A DNA stretch of 64,000 bases from Pseudomonas brassicacearum (lineage in GTDB: Bacteria > Pseudomonadota > Gammaproteobacteria > Pseudomonadales > Pseudomonadaceae): positions 587,847 to 651,846 of the forward strand of contig NZ_MOBJ01000009.1 of assembly GCF_003732225.1 (NCBI RefSeq), given 5' to 3'. Position numbers and translations under genes: made by a program. Positions 8,292-17,763 of the stretch are shown here, one piece after another. The notes below the pieces were generated by a model, which saw only the letters and a program-made list of their open reading frames with translations, made no database searches and was not told where the DNA came from. Each line of letters opens with the position of its first letter. Within the stretch, counting starts at the first letter, position 1.

Positions 8292-8991
8292 CCGCATACA
8301 CCTTGCGCACATACCGCGTACTTTTCCAGGCGCATGGCGCACCTTGGGGCACGAATACGCTGTCACCGGTGTTGACCGTCAGGCTCGTTCCGTCGGGACC
8401 CAGCAGGGTGACGCTGCCTTCAATCAGGTGCATCAGCTCATTGAGTTTATGCGGCCGGCCATGGCGTTCGTAGGGTGTCGAATCCCAGACACCGACGCGC
8501 AGGTCGGTGGTGCTGTCTTCGAAGGCATTGCGTGACCGGCACTGCGGGGTAGGTCCGATCAATATTTGTGGCTCCGGTGCGGCCGATGGCGAGAGCATCG
8601 CCAGTGGGTCGAGCAGGGTCAGGCCGGGAGTCGGTTTCACGGTGTTGACGGCACAGAATGCCCAGCGTGTGCCGGGTTGCGCGTCAACTCGCAGTGCCGT
8701 CCCGCGACCGATCACCGCGCTGGCGCCGACACCCAGTTCCAGCGTCTGCTCTTGGGTTTTCAGCGTGACGTGGCCGATGTGGACCACGACCACTTCGGTG
8801 TGCGGGAAATCATCACAGTCAAACACTTCGCTTGCATCGACGATACCGGCAGACACGCCATCTGCGCCGGTATGAGCGACCTGACGAGCGTCCATAAATG
8901 GATCGGCAGCACTCAAGGACGTTGCTTTGAAAGAGTTGGCAACACGGCTGCCGTCGGCGCGAGCCAACAGCAGAACGGTAGGCTGGGACAT
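8284..8991 (-). CDS. Bicupin protein
   Basis: The 235-residue protein contains two cupin beta-barrel halves. The N-terminal half has DDFPHTEVVVVHIGHVTL and the C-terminal half has HKLNELMHLIEGSVTL followed by TGDSVFVPQGAPCAWKS, the usual cupin motif 1 and 2. It resembles the DUF861/cupin_3 group, whose members include enzymes and small-molecule sensors. Its start lies 69 bases downstream of the GNAT gene stop in the same direction, so the two are probably co-transcribed. Confidence 0.75.
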   Translation of the reverse strand: MSQPTVLLLARADGSRVANSFKATSLSAADPFMDARQVAHTGADGVSAGIVDASEVFDCDDFPHTEVVVVHIGHVTLKTQEQTLELGVGASAVIGRGTALRVDAQPGTRWAFCAVNTVKPTPGLTLLDPLAMLSPSAAPEPQILIGPTPQCRSRNAFEDSTTDLRVGVWDSTPYERHGRPHKLNELMHLIEGSVTLLGPDGTSLTVNTGDSVFVPQGAPCAWKSTRYVRKVYAVK

Positions 8992-9060
8992 ACGGGTGAC
9001 GCTCCATGGAAATGGGGTATAGAGGGAGTTGGATAGCGCTTGCTTGATCGAGCGCAGTGG

Positions 9061-9918
9061 TCAGCCGATAGCTTGGGTGACGAGCGCGAACTGCCGGATG
9101 CCGTTGACCGAATGCGGCGGTGTGCCCCGGGCCATTTGCGCCACAGTGTCGACCTGCTTGAGGCCGACCGACGCCAGCCACTCGCTCAAGCCGCTGTCTG
9201 CCGGAATATCGATGCGCACGAAGGCATCCGGTACGTGGGCCAGTAACTCGGCGATCAGGTGTTTGGCCTGTTCGATGTTCTCGGCGACCACGGGGCCGAT
9301 ACCGCGACCACGGCCATAGGGGCGCAGCAAGGCGAAGGCGCACACCTGGCCATCGCGCTCGATGACAACCGAATGCTCGACCACATTGAACAGGTCGTTG
9401 AGAACCGTTTGCCGGTCCAGCCCGGTGCCCGCATTGGCCAGTTCCAGCACGCGGGCCTTATCGGTGTCACGTAGCGGGCGACAGGTTTCACCGTCAGCCA
9501 GCGGCACAGGTGCAGGGGCTTGCGCCGGGCCCTGGTGTTGCTGAATCCGACCGAACTCGACAAAGCCCTGACTCGCGTAAAGCGGTGCACCGGCGAGGGT
9601 CGCGTTGAGTACCGGGGTGCGTGACTGGCAAGCATCAAGTGCCTGCTCCATCAGCTTGCGACCGATGCCCTTGCCTTGATAGTCGTCGCTGACGATCACC
9701 AGGCCGATGGTGGCGAAACCGCCTTGGGGACAGGCGAACGCCGTACCGATCAGACGCTCGCCATCGAGCGCTACAAAGCCGTCGCTGATTCTCAGCACCA
9801 TGGCCCAGTCGTCCAGCCGATGGGGCCACTTCAATTGCACGGACAAGGCATGGGCCGAGGGCAGGTCGGCGGTTGTCATCGGGCGATAGACATAAGCAGA
9901 AGGGTGCGGGGCGGACAT
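9061..9918 (-). CDS. GNAT family N-acetyltransferase (double GNAT)
   Basis: The 285-residue protein is a two-domain GNAT acyltransferase. The first domain (residues about 1-140) carries the acetyl-CoA loop VSDDYQGKGIGRKLMEQALD. The second (residues about 150-285) carries the related GRGRGIGPVVAENIEQAKHL. The ATG at 9918 starts MSAPHPSAYVYRPMTTADLP, the typical first strand; the frame is open further upstream but without a ribosome site. It is divergent from the aldehyde dehydrogenase and upstream of the bicupin. The substrate is unknown; neighbours suggest an amine or amino acid derivative. Confidence 0.8.
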   Translation of the reverse strand: MSAPHPSAYVYRPMTTADLPSAHALSVQLKWPHRLDDWAMVLRISDGFVALDGERLIGTAFACPQGGFATIGLVIVSDDYQGKGIGRKLMEQALDACQSRTPVLNATLAGAPLYASQGFVEFGRIQQHQGPAQAPAPVPLADGETCRPLRDTDKARVLELANAGTGLDRQTVLNDLFNVVEHSVVIERDGQVCAFALLRPYGRGRGIGPVVAENIEQAKHLIAELLAHVPDAFVRIDIPADSGLSEWLASVGLKQVDTVAQMARGTPPHSVNGIRQFALVTQAIG

Positions 9919-10159
9919 GGCGAGTCTCCGTTGGACAGTGTGCGCGATCAACCGCTTTGCGGCGCGATGGTGCCTGTATCCCATCTGCGTGAAGGCCTGA
10001 CAAGAGGGGGCCGAACATTCGGCAGATTCCGCACGCGCAAGGCCCACAGACCACACTTACTACTAAATTGCCCGGCAAGGTCGGCAGCAAATGCTTGGGC
10101 TTTTTTTCTACGATGGAAGCCTGAGTTCACGACTCTCCGTCCCTTTTTTGGAGTGCTCC

Positions 10160-11632
10160 ATGGATAGCTTCGATCCTCGCCTTATCGCTGTGCGCAGCGC
10201 TCATTTCATTGCCGGTCAATACCGCGATGCTCAACCGGGGCTTGAGGTGGTGCGGCCGTCGGATGGCCAGGTCTACGCCCAGTTGCCGATTGCCGATGCT
10301 GACTTGGTGGATGAAGCGGTCAACGATGCCTGGCAGGCTTTCCATCGCAGCGATTGGGCCAGCCGCCCACCCCGGGAGCGGGCGCGGGTCATGCGTCGCT
10401 GGGCCGATCTGATCGAAGCTGACGCGGCCGTCCTGGCGCCGCTGGAATCAGTGGGCTCGACCCGTCCGCATAAAGATGTGATCGCCTGGGATATTCCCTA
10501 CGTCGCCGAGGGCATTCGTTTCTTTGCCGAACTGGCGGACAAGCACGGCGGCCAGGTTGCCGCCACCCAGACCGATCGACTGGGCATGCAAATCGCCGAA
10601 CCTTACGGCGTGATTGCCGCCATCGCGCCGTGGAATTTCCCGTTGAGCATGGCCTCCTGGAAAGTCGCGCCGGCGCTGGCCGCAGGCAATGCCGTGGTGC
10701 TCAAGCCTTCAGAGCTGACGCCGTTTTCCAGTCTGCGTTTTGCCGAGCTGGCGTTGCAGGCGGGGATGCCGGCGGGGATTTTCAACGTGATTCAGGGCGA
10801 TGGCCGGGTCACGGGCGATGCCTTGTGCCGTCATCCACGGGTGGGCAAGGTGACCTTTACCGGTTCCACTGCGACCGGTTCGAGCATCATGTCCACCTGC
10901 GCGCTGGTCGGTCCGAAACCGGTCACCCTGGAGCTCGGCGGCAAGAGTCCGCAATTGGTCTTCGCCGATGTACCGGATATCGCCAAAACCGCTCGCACGG
11001 TGGCCTTGGCCATTACCGGTAATGCCGGGCAGGTGTGCGTGTCCGGGTCTCGGCTGTTGATTCAGCGTTCGATCATGGAACCGTTTGTCGCACACTTGCA
11101 GGCGTATTTCGAGGAGCTGCGCCCCGGCCCGACCTGGTCGTCCGAGAGCACGCTGTCGCCGATCATTTCCCGGCAGCAGGCCAGCCGCATCGATGGCATC
11201 GTCCAGCGCTCGCGTCAGGCCGGTGCCGAAGTGCTCACCGGCGGCGGGCTATTCGAAGGTCTCGGTGGCGCCTATTACCAGCCGACCTTGCTGACCGGGC
11301 TGGACAACCAGAACCCGGCGGTCTGCGAAGAAATCTTCGGCCCGGTGCTGACGGTGCAGGCGTTCGATGATGAAGAGCAGGCGCTAAGTCTGGCGGCGCA
11401 TGCGACTTACGGCCTGGCGGCGGGTGTGCATACGGCCGACATCAATCGCGCCTTGCGCCTGGTTCGGCGGCTGGAAGCGGGGACCGTGTGGGTCAATCGT
11501 TACGGACGCAGTAACGACTACATCCTGCCGACCGGTGGCTACAAACGTTCCGGTATTGGCAAGGATCTGGGGCGCGAAGCGTTCGAAGCCAATTTGCGCT
11601 TCAAGAGTGTGCTGATCGATATCGTGCAGTAA
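10160..11632 (+). CDS. Aldehyde dehydrogenase (NAD(P)-dependent)
   Basis: This 490-residue aldehyde dehydrogenase has IAPWNFPLSMASWKVAPALA at the cofactor site, FTGSTATG, the general-base Glu in LELGGKSPQ, the nucleophile Cys in GNAGQVCVSGSR, and the late EEIFGPVLTVQ. The length is standard. ATG 10160 follows TTTTGGAGTGCTCC, a good ribosome site, and begins MDSFDPRLIAVRSAHFI. Such enzymes often oxidise an amino-aldehyde or semialdehyde. It is divergent from the GNAT gene; no partner follows before the repeat and terminator at 11661-11872. Confidence 0.88.
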   Translation: MDSFDPRLIAVRSAHFIAGQYRDAQPGLEVVRPSDGQVYAQLPIADADLVDEAVNDAWQAFHRSDWASRPPRERARVMRRWADLIEADAAVLAPLESVGSTRPHKDVIAWDIPYVAEGIRFFAELADKHGGQVAATQTDRLGMQIAEPYGVIAAIAPWNFPLSMASWKVAPALAAGNAVVLKPSELTPFSSLRFAELALQAGMPAGIFNVIQGDGRVTGDALCRHPRVGKVTFTGSTATGSSIMSTCALVGPKPVTLELGGKSPQLVFADVPDIAKTARTVALAITGNAGQVCVSGSRLLIQRSIMEPFVAHLQAYFEELRPGPTWSSESTLSPIISRQQASRIDGIVQRSRQAGAEVLTGGGLFEGLGGAYYQPTLLTGLDNQNPAVCEEIFGPVLTVQAFDDEEQALSLAAHATYGLAAGVHTADINRALRLVRRLEAGTVWVNRYGRSNDYILPTGGYKRSGIGKDLGREAFEANLRFKSVLIDIVQ

Positions 11633-11660
11633 CGCGCCGGTCATAAGCCCCCGACGCAAC

Positions 11661-11809
11661 CCGTAGCAGCTGCCGAGCCTGCGAGGCTGCGTTCGGCTGC
11701 GGAGCAGTCGCAAAATCAGAACTCGCGGTACATCAGACAGATCCTGCACACCGGGTTTACGACTGCTCCGCAGCCGAACGCAGCCTCGCAGGCTCGGCAG
11801 CTGCTACGG
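11661..11809. repeat. REPIN, GTAGCAGCTGCC family (50-base perfect inverted repeat)
   Basis: Bases 11661-11710 (starting ccgtagcagctgccgagcct) are exactly repeated in inverse orientation at 11760-11809, separated by 49 bases. Two REP-type palindromes facing each other in this way form a REPIN, a non-autonomous element mobilised by RAYT transposases in pseudomonads. A related but diverged element lies at 53588-53760. Confidence 0.9.
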
Positions 11810-11838
11810 GGTGTACAAGTAAGCCGCGAACTGCACCC

Positions 11839-11872
11839 AAACGGGCGCTTCCTCAGGGAAGCGCCCGTTTTC
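11839..11872. terminator. Rho-independent terminator
   Basis: A perfect 14-base stem (aaacgggcgcttcc / ggaagcgcccgttt) with a tcag loop is flanked by A-rich and T-rich sides, so it could work in both directions. It lies 207 bases beyond the aldehyde dehydrogenase stop, after the REPIN. Confidence 0.8.
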
Positions 11873-12166
11873 GTTCTGCCCGGCGCAGGTTCTGCGGTGA
11901 ATCGGTGTGCGCTTGAGCCTTGCGGCGTTATAAAGGCCCATAAGGGCGCATGAATACGGGGTTTGCCCAAGGCTGGAGCGCCCCGCAAAGTCTGCTGAGG
12001 GCGGGCGCTAAAACGGTGGTTTGTATCGAGCAGAGGTCGCTTTTAACGCCATCTGCTGATTTCACGGTGGTGTAATGACGGTGTGCTGCAGCGTTGCATC
12101 ACGGCTCCCGGAACGGAGCGAATGCTTGTCACGCCATGACCTCAACGAACTTCAGGACCGCACTCA

Positions 12167-12835
12167 ATGAGCTTTCTTCGCCCCAAATTCATTACGTTCG
12201 ACTGCTACGGTACGCTGACCAATTTCCACATGGGTACGATGACTCGCGAACTGTTCGCCGATCGTGTGGTGCCCGAGCAGATGGAGCAGTTCGTCAAGGA
12301 CTTCTCGGCCTATCGCCTGGACCAGGTCATGGGTGACTGGATGCCGTATGACGAAATCCTCAAGACCGCCCTGGCGCGGACCTGCAAGCGTTGGGGTATT
12401 GAATACCGTGGCGAAGGCCAGCTGTATTACGACGCCGTGCCGACTTGGGGCCCGCACCCGGACGTACCGGCCGGCCTGTCGAAAATCGCCGACAAGATCC
12501 CGCTGGTGATTTTCTCCAACGCCAGCAACAGCCAGATCATGTCCAACGTCGATAAGCTCGGCGCACCGTTTCACAAGGTTTTTACCGCCGAACAGGCACA
12601 AGCCTACAAACCGCGCCTGGCCGCGTTCGAGTACATGCTCGACAACCTCAACTGTGGCCCGGAAGACATCTTGCATGTGTCGTCGAGCTTCCGTTACGAC
12701 CTGATGCCGGCCCACGACATGAAGATCAAGAACAAGGCCTTCGTCGCCCGTGGTCACGAAGTCCCGGCCAACGCTTTCTACGAGTACCGGCAGATCACCG
12801 ACATCGGTGGACTGGCGGCGCTGGTCGGTCTCTGA
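12167..12835 (+). CDS. Haloacid dehalogenase type II-like hydrolase
   Basis: The 222-residue protein is a HAD-superfamily hydrolase of the (S)-2-haloacid dehalogenase type. Visible motifs are the nucleophile Asp in ITFDCYGTLTNF, the Ser in IPLVIFSNASN, the Lys in AQAYKPRLAAF, and VSSSFRYDLMPA in place of the usual DxxxD-containing loop. Real substrates of such proteins in catabolic clusters are often not haloacids. It is the first gene of a long same-strand run; the flavin oxidase starts 45 bases downstream. The 294 bases between the terminator at 11872 and this start should hold the promoter of the run. Confidence 0.8.
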   Translation: MSFLRPKFITFDCYGTLTNFHMGTMTRELFADRVVPEQMEQFVKDFSAYRLDQVMGDWMPYDEILKTALARTCKRWGIEYRGEGQLYYDAVPTWGPHPDVPAGLSKIADKIPLVIFSNASNSQIMSNVDKLGAPFHKVFTAEQAQAYKPRLAAFEYMLDNLNCGPEDILHVSSSFRYDLMPAHDMKIKNKAFVARGHEVPANAFYEYRQITDIGGLAALVGL

Positions 12836-12880
12836 ATCGTCATCGTAACGGCACTCTTTTTGGCATAAGGCGGGTTAGAC

Positions 12881-14155
12881 ATGGGCAGTGAATCCTACTG
12901 GCTCGACACTGCACCGGCGTTCACCGGTGCTCAGTCCGGCGCGTTGCCCGGGCAGGTCGACGTGGCCATCGTCGGGGGTGGTTTCACCGGCCTGGCGGCG
13001 GCTCGGGCGCTGGCCTTGAAGGGCGCCAGTGTGGTGGTGCTGGAAGCCGGCAGGGTGATCGGCGAAGCCTCGGGTCGCAACGGCGGTCAGTGCAATACCG
13101 GCGTGGCTCAGGATTACGCCGGCCTGAGCGCCAGCCTCGGCGCCGACAAGGCGCGGGCCTATTACAAGGCTTACGAGAGTGCCGTGCACAGCGTGGTTTC
13201 GCTGGTGGAGCAGGAGCAGATCGCCTGCGACCTCAAGCGTAACGGCAAGCTCAAGTTGGCCGCCAAGCCGATGCACTACGAGGGCCTGGCGCGGACCTGC
13301 GAATTGATTCGCCGGGAAGTCGATGCCGATGTCGAGTTGCTGTCTGCCGAACAGATACGCGCTGAAGTCGACTCGGCCCAGTTCCACGGAGGATTGCTGC
13401 AGCGCAACGGCGTGCAGATGCATGTCGGGCGCTTCGGCGTCGGTCTGGCCGAGGCGGCGGCACGTCACGGTGCGTTGATCTATCAAGACACGCCGGTGAC
13501 GGACTGGAAAGCCCAGGCCGGCGGCTATCGGGTCAACACCGCCAAGGGTTCGCTGCACGCCGGGCAAGTGCTGCTGGCGACCGGCGCCTGTCAGCACGGC
13601 GGGTTGGGCTGGTATCGGCGGCGGATCGTGCCGGTGGGCAGTTTCGTGATCGCCACCGAGGTCCTTCCCCAGAGCCTGATCGACCAGTTGTTGCCCGGTC
13701 GGCGGGCCTATGTCACCAGTCGGATGATCGGTAACTACTTTCGCCTGACCCCGGACAACCGTTTGCTGTTTGGCGGCCGTGCGCGGTTCGCCATGTCCGA
13801 CAGCGTCTCCGACGCCAAGAGCGGCAAGGTGCTGCGGGCGGCGATGGTGCAGATGTTCCCGGCGTTGGCCAAGGTGAAGATCGATTACTGCTGGGGCGGA
13901 TTGGTGGACATGACCTCCGACCGGCTACCCCGTGCCGGTCAGCACGGTGGGGTTTATCACTCCATGGGCTACAGCGGCCATGGGGTGCAGATGTCGGTGC
14001 ACATGGGCCAGGTCATGGCCGAAGTGATGGCCGGCAAGGTCGAGGCCAATCCCTGGCGCGAACTCGACTGGCCGGCGATTCCCGGGCATTTCGGCAAACC
14101 GTGGTTCCTGCCGCTGGTGGGCGCTTATTACCGGTTCCAGGACTATTTGCATTGA
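12881..14155 (+). CDS. FAD-dependent amine/amino-acid oxidoreductase (DAO family, OrdL-like)
   Basis: The 424-residue flavoprotein has the Rossmann dinucleotide motif VAIVGGGFTGLAAARALALK, the DAO-family GEASGRNGGQCNTG and the C-terminal YSGHGVQMSVHMGQVMAEVM. Close relatives include PuuB-type gamma-glutamylputrescine oxidases and AgaE-like proteins of opine regions. The expected reaction is oxidation of a secondary amine or amino acid with release of an imine. It follows the HAD gene by 45 bases and precedes the ABC importer. A second DAO oxidase of the same type is at 53858. Confidence 0.85.
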   Translation: MGSESYWLDTAPAFTGAQSGALPGQVDVAIVGGGFTGLAAARALALKGASVVVLEAGRVIGEASGRNGGQCNTGVAQDYAGLSASLGADKARAYYKAYESAVHSVVSLVEQEQIACDLKRNGKLKLAAKPMHYEGLARTCELIRREVDADVELLSAEQIRAEVDSAQFHGGLLQRNGVQMHVGRFGVGLAEAAARHGALIYQDTPVTDWKAQAGGYRVNTAKGSLHAGQVLLATGACQHGGLGWYRRRIVPVGSFVIATEVLPQSLIDQLLPGRRAYVTSRMIGNYFRLTPDNRLLFGGRARFAMSDSVSDAKSGKVLRAAMVQMFPALAKVKIDYCWGGLVDMTSDRLPRAGQHGGVYHSMGYSGHGVQMSVHMGQVMAEVMAGKVEANPWRELDWPAIPGHFGKPWFLPLVGAYYRFQDYLH

Positions 14156-14247
14156 GTTGAAGTTGTGGCGTCACCGTCGTTTGCGTTTCAAAACGCTCCG
14201 GACAACCGCGAGCATGAGCCTTCTCATTATCGACAGGTACAGCTTAA

Positions 14248-15885
14248 ATGAATGATGACAAGATCGACTCCAAACTGATCTCCGGCCAGGAAAGCCTGAG
14301 AGTGTTCGAAGGCCTCAATCGCGGCATGTCACGCCGCAACGCGTTGCAATTGCTCGGTGTCGCCGGGGTGGCTGCAGCGGGTGCCGGTAGCCTGTTCGGC
14401 GCCGCCGGCAAACTGTTTGCCGACGAAGCCGCGAGCCCCGGCAAAGGCAAGCCGGGCGGGCGGATTCGTGTCGCCGGCATGTCCAGCTCCACCGCCGATA
14501 CCCTGGACCCGGCCAAAGGTGCGCTGTCCACCGACTACGCACGCCATTATATGTTCTACAACGGCCTGACCCGTTTCGACAGCCATCTGGTGCCGCAACT
14601 GGAGCTGGCCGAGCGTATCGACAACACCGATGCCACGCTGTGGACCATCACCTTGCGCAAGGATGTGACCTTCCACAACGGCAAAACCCTGAGCGCTGCC
14701 GACGTGGTGTTCTCGCTGTCGCGGCACAAGGATCCGTTGACCGGTTCCAAGGTCATGCCGCTGATGGAGCAGTTCGCCGAGATCAAGGCCACTGGCCCCA
14801 ACGAAGTGCAGATCCGCCTGAGCGCACCGAACGCCGAACTGCCGTCGATCCTCGCGGTATCGCACCTGCTGATCGTTCCCGAAGGCACCACCGACTTCAA
14901 CCAGGGCATCGGTACCGGGCCGTTCAAGGTCAAGGAGTTCAAACCGGGTGTGCGTTCGATTGCCGCGCGCAATACCGGCTACTGGAAACCGGGCCTGCCT
15001 TATCTGGACGAGATCGAGTTCATTGCCATTGCCGACGAGCCGTCGCGGATCAACGCGCTGCTCTCGGGCGACGTGCACATGATCAACGAAGTCAACCCGC
15101 GCTCCACCACGCGAATCAAGGCCAGCGCCGGTCACCGCGTCGTCGACGCGCCATCGGGCAACTACACTGACTTGATCATTCGTCAGGATCAGATGCCCGG
15201 CAAAAGCGCGGAATTCACCCAGGCCATGAAGTACCTGATGGACCGCGAGCAGATCAAATCCGCGGTGTTCCGTGGTTATGCAGTGGTCGGTAACGACCAT
15301 CCGATTGCCCCCGGTTCGCGCTACTACAACGCTGACTTGCCGCAGACCGTCTACGACCCGGAAAAAGCCAGGTTCCTGTTGAAGAAGGCCGGTATGGACA
15401 GCATCAACATGCCGCTGGTGGCATCACCTGCCGCCACCGGTTCGGTGGACATCGCGGTGCTGCTGCAGCAATCGGCGAAACAGGCCGGGCTCAAGCTCGA
15501 CGTCAACCGTCTGCCCAGCGATGGCTACTGGTCCAACCACTGGATGAAACACCCGTTGAGCTTCGGCAACATCAACCCGCGGCCGAATGCCGACGTGATG
15601 TTTTCGCAGTTCTTCCAGTCGAGCGCGCCGTGGAACGAATCCGGCTGGAAGAACGACCAGTTCGACCAGTTGCTGATGCTCGCCCGGGGTGAAACCGACG
15701 ACGCCAAGCGCAGCAAGATGTACGCGGACATGCAGACCCTGGCGCATGACCACTGCGGTATCGGCATCCCGGTGTTCATCAGCAACATCGATGCGGTCGA
15801 CCAGCGCGTCAAAGGCTATGGCAGCAACCCGTTGGGCGGCTTCATGGGCTACATGTTCGCCGAGCAGGTCTGGCTGGATGCTTGA
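14248..15885 (+). CDS. ABC transporter substrate-binding protein (SBP_bac_5, DppA-like)
   Basis: This 545-residue protein is a periplasmic family-5 binding protein for peptides or similar ligands. The N-terminus carries a twin-arginine-like signal (MSRRNALQLLGVAGVAAAGA, residues about 30-50) rather than an ordinary Sec signal. Family hallmarks are DPAKGALSTDYARHYMFYNG, the LRKDVTFHNGKTLSAADVVF segment, and IGTGPFKVKEF. The start ATG follows CGACAGGTACAGCTTAA, a modest ribosome site. It is the first gene of a complete importer continuing to 19605. Confidence 0.88.
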   Translation: MNDDKIDSKLISGQESLRVFEGLNRGMSRRNALQLLGVAGVAAAGAGSLFGAAGKLFADEAASPGKGKPGGRIRVAGMSSSTADTLDPAKGALSTDYARHYMFYNGLTRFDSHLVPQLELAERIDNTDATLWTITLRKDVTFHNGKTLSAADVVFSLSRHKDPLTGSKVMPLMEQFAEIKATGPNEVQIRLSAPNAELPSILAVSHLLIVPEGTTDFNQGIGTGPFKVKEFKPGVRSIAARNTGYWKPGLPYLDEIEFIAIADEPSRINALLSGDVHMINEVNPRSTTRIKASAGHRVVDAPSGNYTDLIIRQDQMPGKSAEFTQAMKYLMDREQIKSAVFRGYAVVGNDHPIAPGSRYYNADLPQTVYDPEKARFLLKKAGMDSINMPLVASPAATGSVDIAVLLQQSAKQAGLKLDVNRLPSDGYWSNHWMKHPLSFGNINPRPNADVMFSQFFQSSAPWNESGWKNDQFDQLLMLARGETDDAKRSKMYADMQTLAHDHCGIGIPVFISNIDAVDQRVKGYGSNPLGGFMGYMFAEQVWLDA

Positions 15886-15933
15886 TGGGCCGATGATGTT
15901 TGTGCCGCCGCGACATTGCAGGAGAACAGGGCG

Positions 15934-16890
15934 ATGAATAGCAACACACTGTGGTTGATCGGCCGGCGTATGGGCGCCGCGATCGTGACCTTGTTGATCG
16001 TGTCCATGGTGGTCTTCGCCATCACGGCGGTACTGCCGGGGGACGCGGCGCAACAGGCTCTGGGGCAGTTCGCCACGCCGGAACAGGTGGCGGCGCTGCG
16101 CCTGAAACTGGGGCTGGATCAGCCCGGTGTGTTGCGTTACCTGCATTGGTTGATGAGCCTGCTGAGCGGCGATATGGGGCAGTCCGTCTCCAACGCCATG
16201 CCGGTCAGCGACTTGATGGCCGGTCGGGTGCCCAACACCTTGATGCTGGCGGCCGCCACGGCGCTGGTGTCAGTGCCGGTGGCGCTGATTCTGGGGATCG
16301 GTTCGGCCATGGGCCGGGGCGGGCGCATCGACAGCTTCCTCAGCTTTGTCACCCTGGCGATGGTTGCCGTACCGGAGTTTTTGGTAGCAACGCTGGCGGT
16401 ACTGATTTTTGCGGTGAACCTGGGCTGGCTGTCGGCGTTGTCCTATGCCAGCGACATCACCTCACCGCTGCAATTTCTGCGCACTTACGCCTTGCCGGTG
16501 ATGACGCTCTGCTGCGTGATCGTCGCGCAAATGGCGCGCATGACCCGGGCCGCGGTGATCGACCAACTCGATAGCCCTTATGTGGAAATGGCCCGGCTCA
16601 AAGGCGTGAGCCCGGTGCGGATCGTCCTGCGCCATGCCTTGCCCAATGCCATCGGGCCGATTGCCAATGCCATCGCCTTGAGTCTGTCCTATCTGCTGGG
16701 CGGGGTGGTGATCGTCGAGACGATCTTCAACTACCCCGGCATCGCCAGCCTGATGGTCGATGCGGTGACCAACCGTGACATGGCGCTGGTCCAGGCCTGC
16801 ACCATGCTGTTTTGTACGGCGTACCTGGGGTTGGTGCTGATTGCCGACCTGTGCGCGATTCTTTCCAATCCAAGGCTGAGAAACCAATGA
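15934..16890 (+). CDS. ABC transporter permease (DppB-like)
   Basis: The 318-residue inner-membrane permease has about six hydrophobic segments and the EAA-type loop VEMARLKGVSPVRIVLRHAL. It begins IGRRMGAAIVTLLIVSMVVF and contains LPGDAA, typical of DppB. The ATG at 15934 has AGGAG at the right distance (15920-15924), so I preferred it to the upstream TTG at 15916. Its stop overlaps the next start as ATGA. Confidence 0.88.
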   Translation: MNSNTLWLIGRRMGAAIVTLLIVSMVVFAITAVLPGDAAQQALGQFATPEQVAALRLKLGLDQPGVLRYLHWLMSLLSGDMGQSVSNAMPVSDLMAGRVPNTLMLAAATALVSVPVALILGIGSAMGRGGRIDSFLSFVTLAMVAVPEFLVATLAVLIFAVNLGWLSALSYASDITSPLQFLRTYALPVMTLCCVIVAQMARMTRAAVIDQLDSPYVEMARLKGVSPVRIVLRHALPNAIGPIANAIALSLSYLLGGVVIVETIFNYPGIASLMVDAVTNRDMALVQACTMLFCTAYLGLVLIADLCAILSNPRLRNQ

Positions 16891-17762
16891 ACAAGCTCAT
16901 TGTGAAATCGACGCCTGTGACCCCCGACCTGTCGGTTGGCAAGGTGTCTCATGGGCCGTCCTGGCTGGGTCTGGTCGGGGCTGCGATGTGTTTTATCTGG
17001 TTGCTGGTGGCGGTCTTCGGCCCGTGGCTGGCGCCGCACCCGGTCGGCGAAGTGGTCTCCGACAATGTCTTCGACAGCCTGAGTGCTGCGTACCCGTTCG
17101 GCACCGATTACCTGGGCCGCGACATGCTCAGCCGGATCCTCGTCGGCGCACGTTTCACTGTCGGCCTGGCGCTGGTCGCGGCGGTGCTGGCCAGCGGTCT
17201 GGGCACCAGTTGCGCACTGCTGTCGGTGGTCTCGCCGAAATGGCTGGATGAAATAATCAGTCGCCTGATGGACGCTTTCATTTCGATCCCAAGCAAGATG
17301 CTGGCGCTGATCATGGTCTCGGCCTTCGGCTCTTCGGTCACGTTGCTGATCTGCACGGCGGTGCTGAGTTTCACCCCCGGCGCGTTCCGCATTGCCCGCA
17401 GCATGGCGGTGAATATCGAAGCGCTGGAGTATGTACAAGTGGCCCGAACCCGTGGCGAGCGACGGCTGTATATCGCGTGTGTGGAAATCCTGCCAAACAT
17501 GCTCAACCCGGTGCTGACCGACCTGGGGCTGCGCTTCGGTTTCATTGTGTTGTTACTGAGCGGCATGAGTTTCCTCGGTCTGGGCGTGCAACCGCCGGAT
17601 GCCGATCTGGGGTCTCTGGTGCGCGAAAACATTGGTGGTCTCAATCAGGGCGCGCCGGCCATCGTGATTCCGGCTCTGGCCATCGGCACCCTGACCATTG
17701 GTGTAAATCTGTTTATCGACAGGCTGTCGTCCCGGCGTAGTCGACGTTCGGGGGGGTATTGA
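16887..17762 (+). CDS. ABC transporter permease (DppC-like)
   Basis: The 291-residue permease has about six hydrophobic segments. It shows the DppC landmarks HPFGTD-like YPFGTDYLGRDMLSRIL, the EAA loop YVQVARTRGERRLYIACVEI, and SFLGLGVQPPDADLG. It is translationally coupled to the DppB gene by an ATGA overlap, and its stop is one base from the ATPase start. Confidence 0.88.
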   Translation: MNKLIVKSTPVTPDLSVGKVSHGPSWLGLVGAAMCFIWLLVAVFGPWLAPHPVGEVVSDNVFDSLSAAYPFGTDYLGRDMLSRILVGARFTVGLALVAAVLASGLGTSCALLSVVSPKWLDEIISRLMDAFISIPSKMLALIMVSAFGSSVTLLICTAVLSFTPGAFRIARSMAVNIEALEYVQVARTRGERRLYIACVEILPNMLNPVLTDLGLRFGFIVLLLSGMSFLGLGVQPPDADLGSLVRENIGGLNQGAPAIVIPALAIGTLTIGVNLFIDRLSSRRSRRSGGY

Positions 17763-17763
17763 G

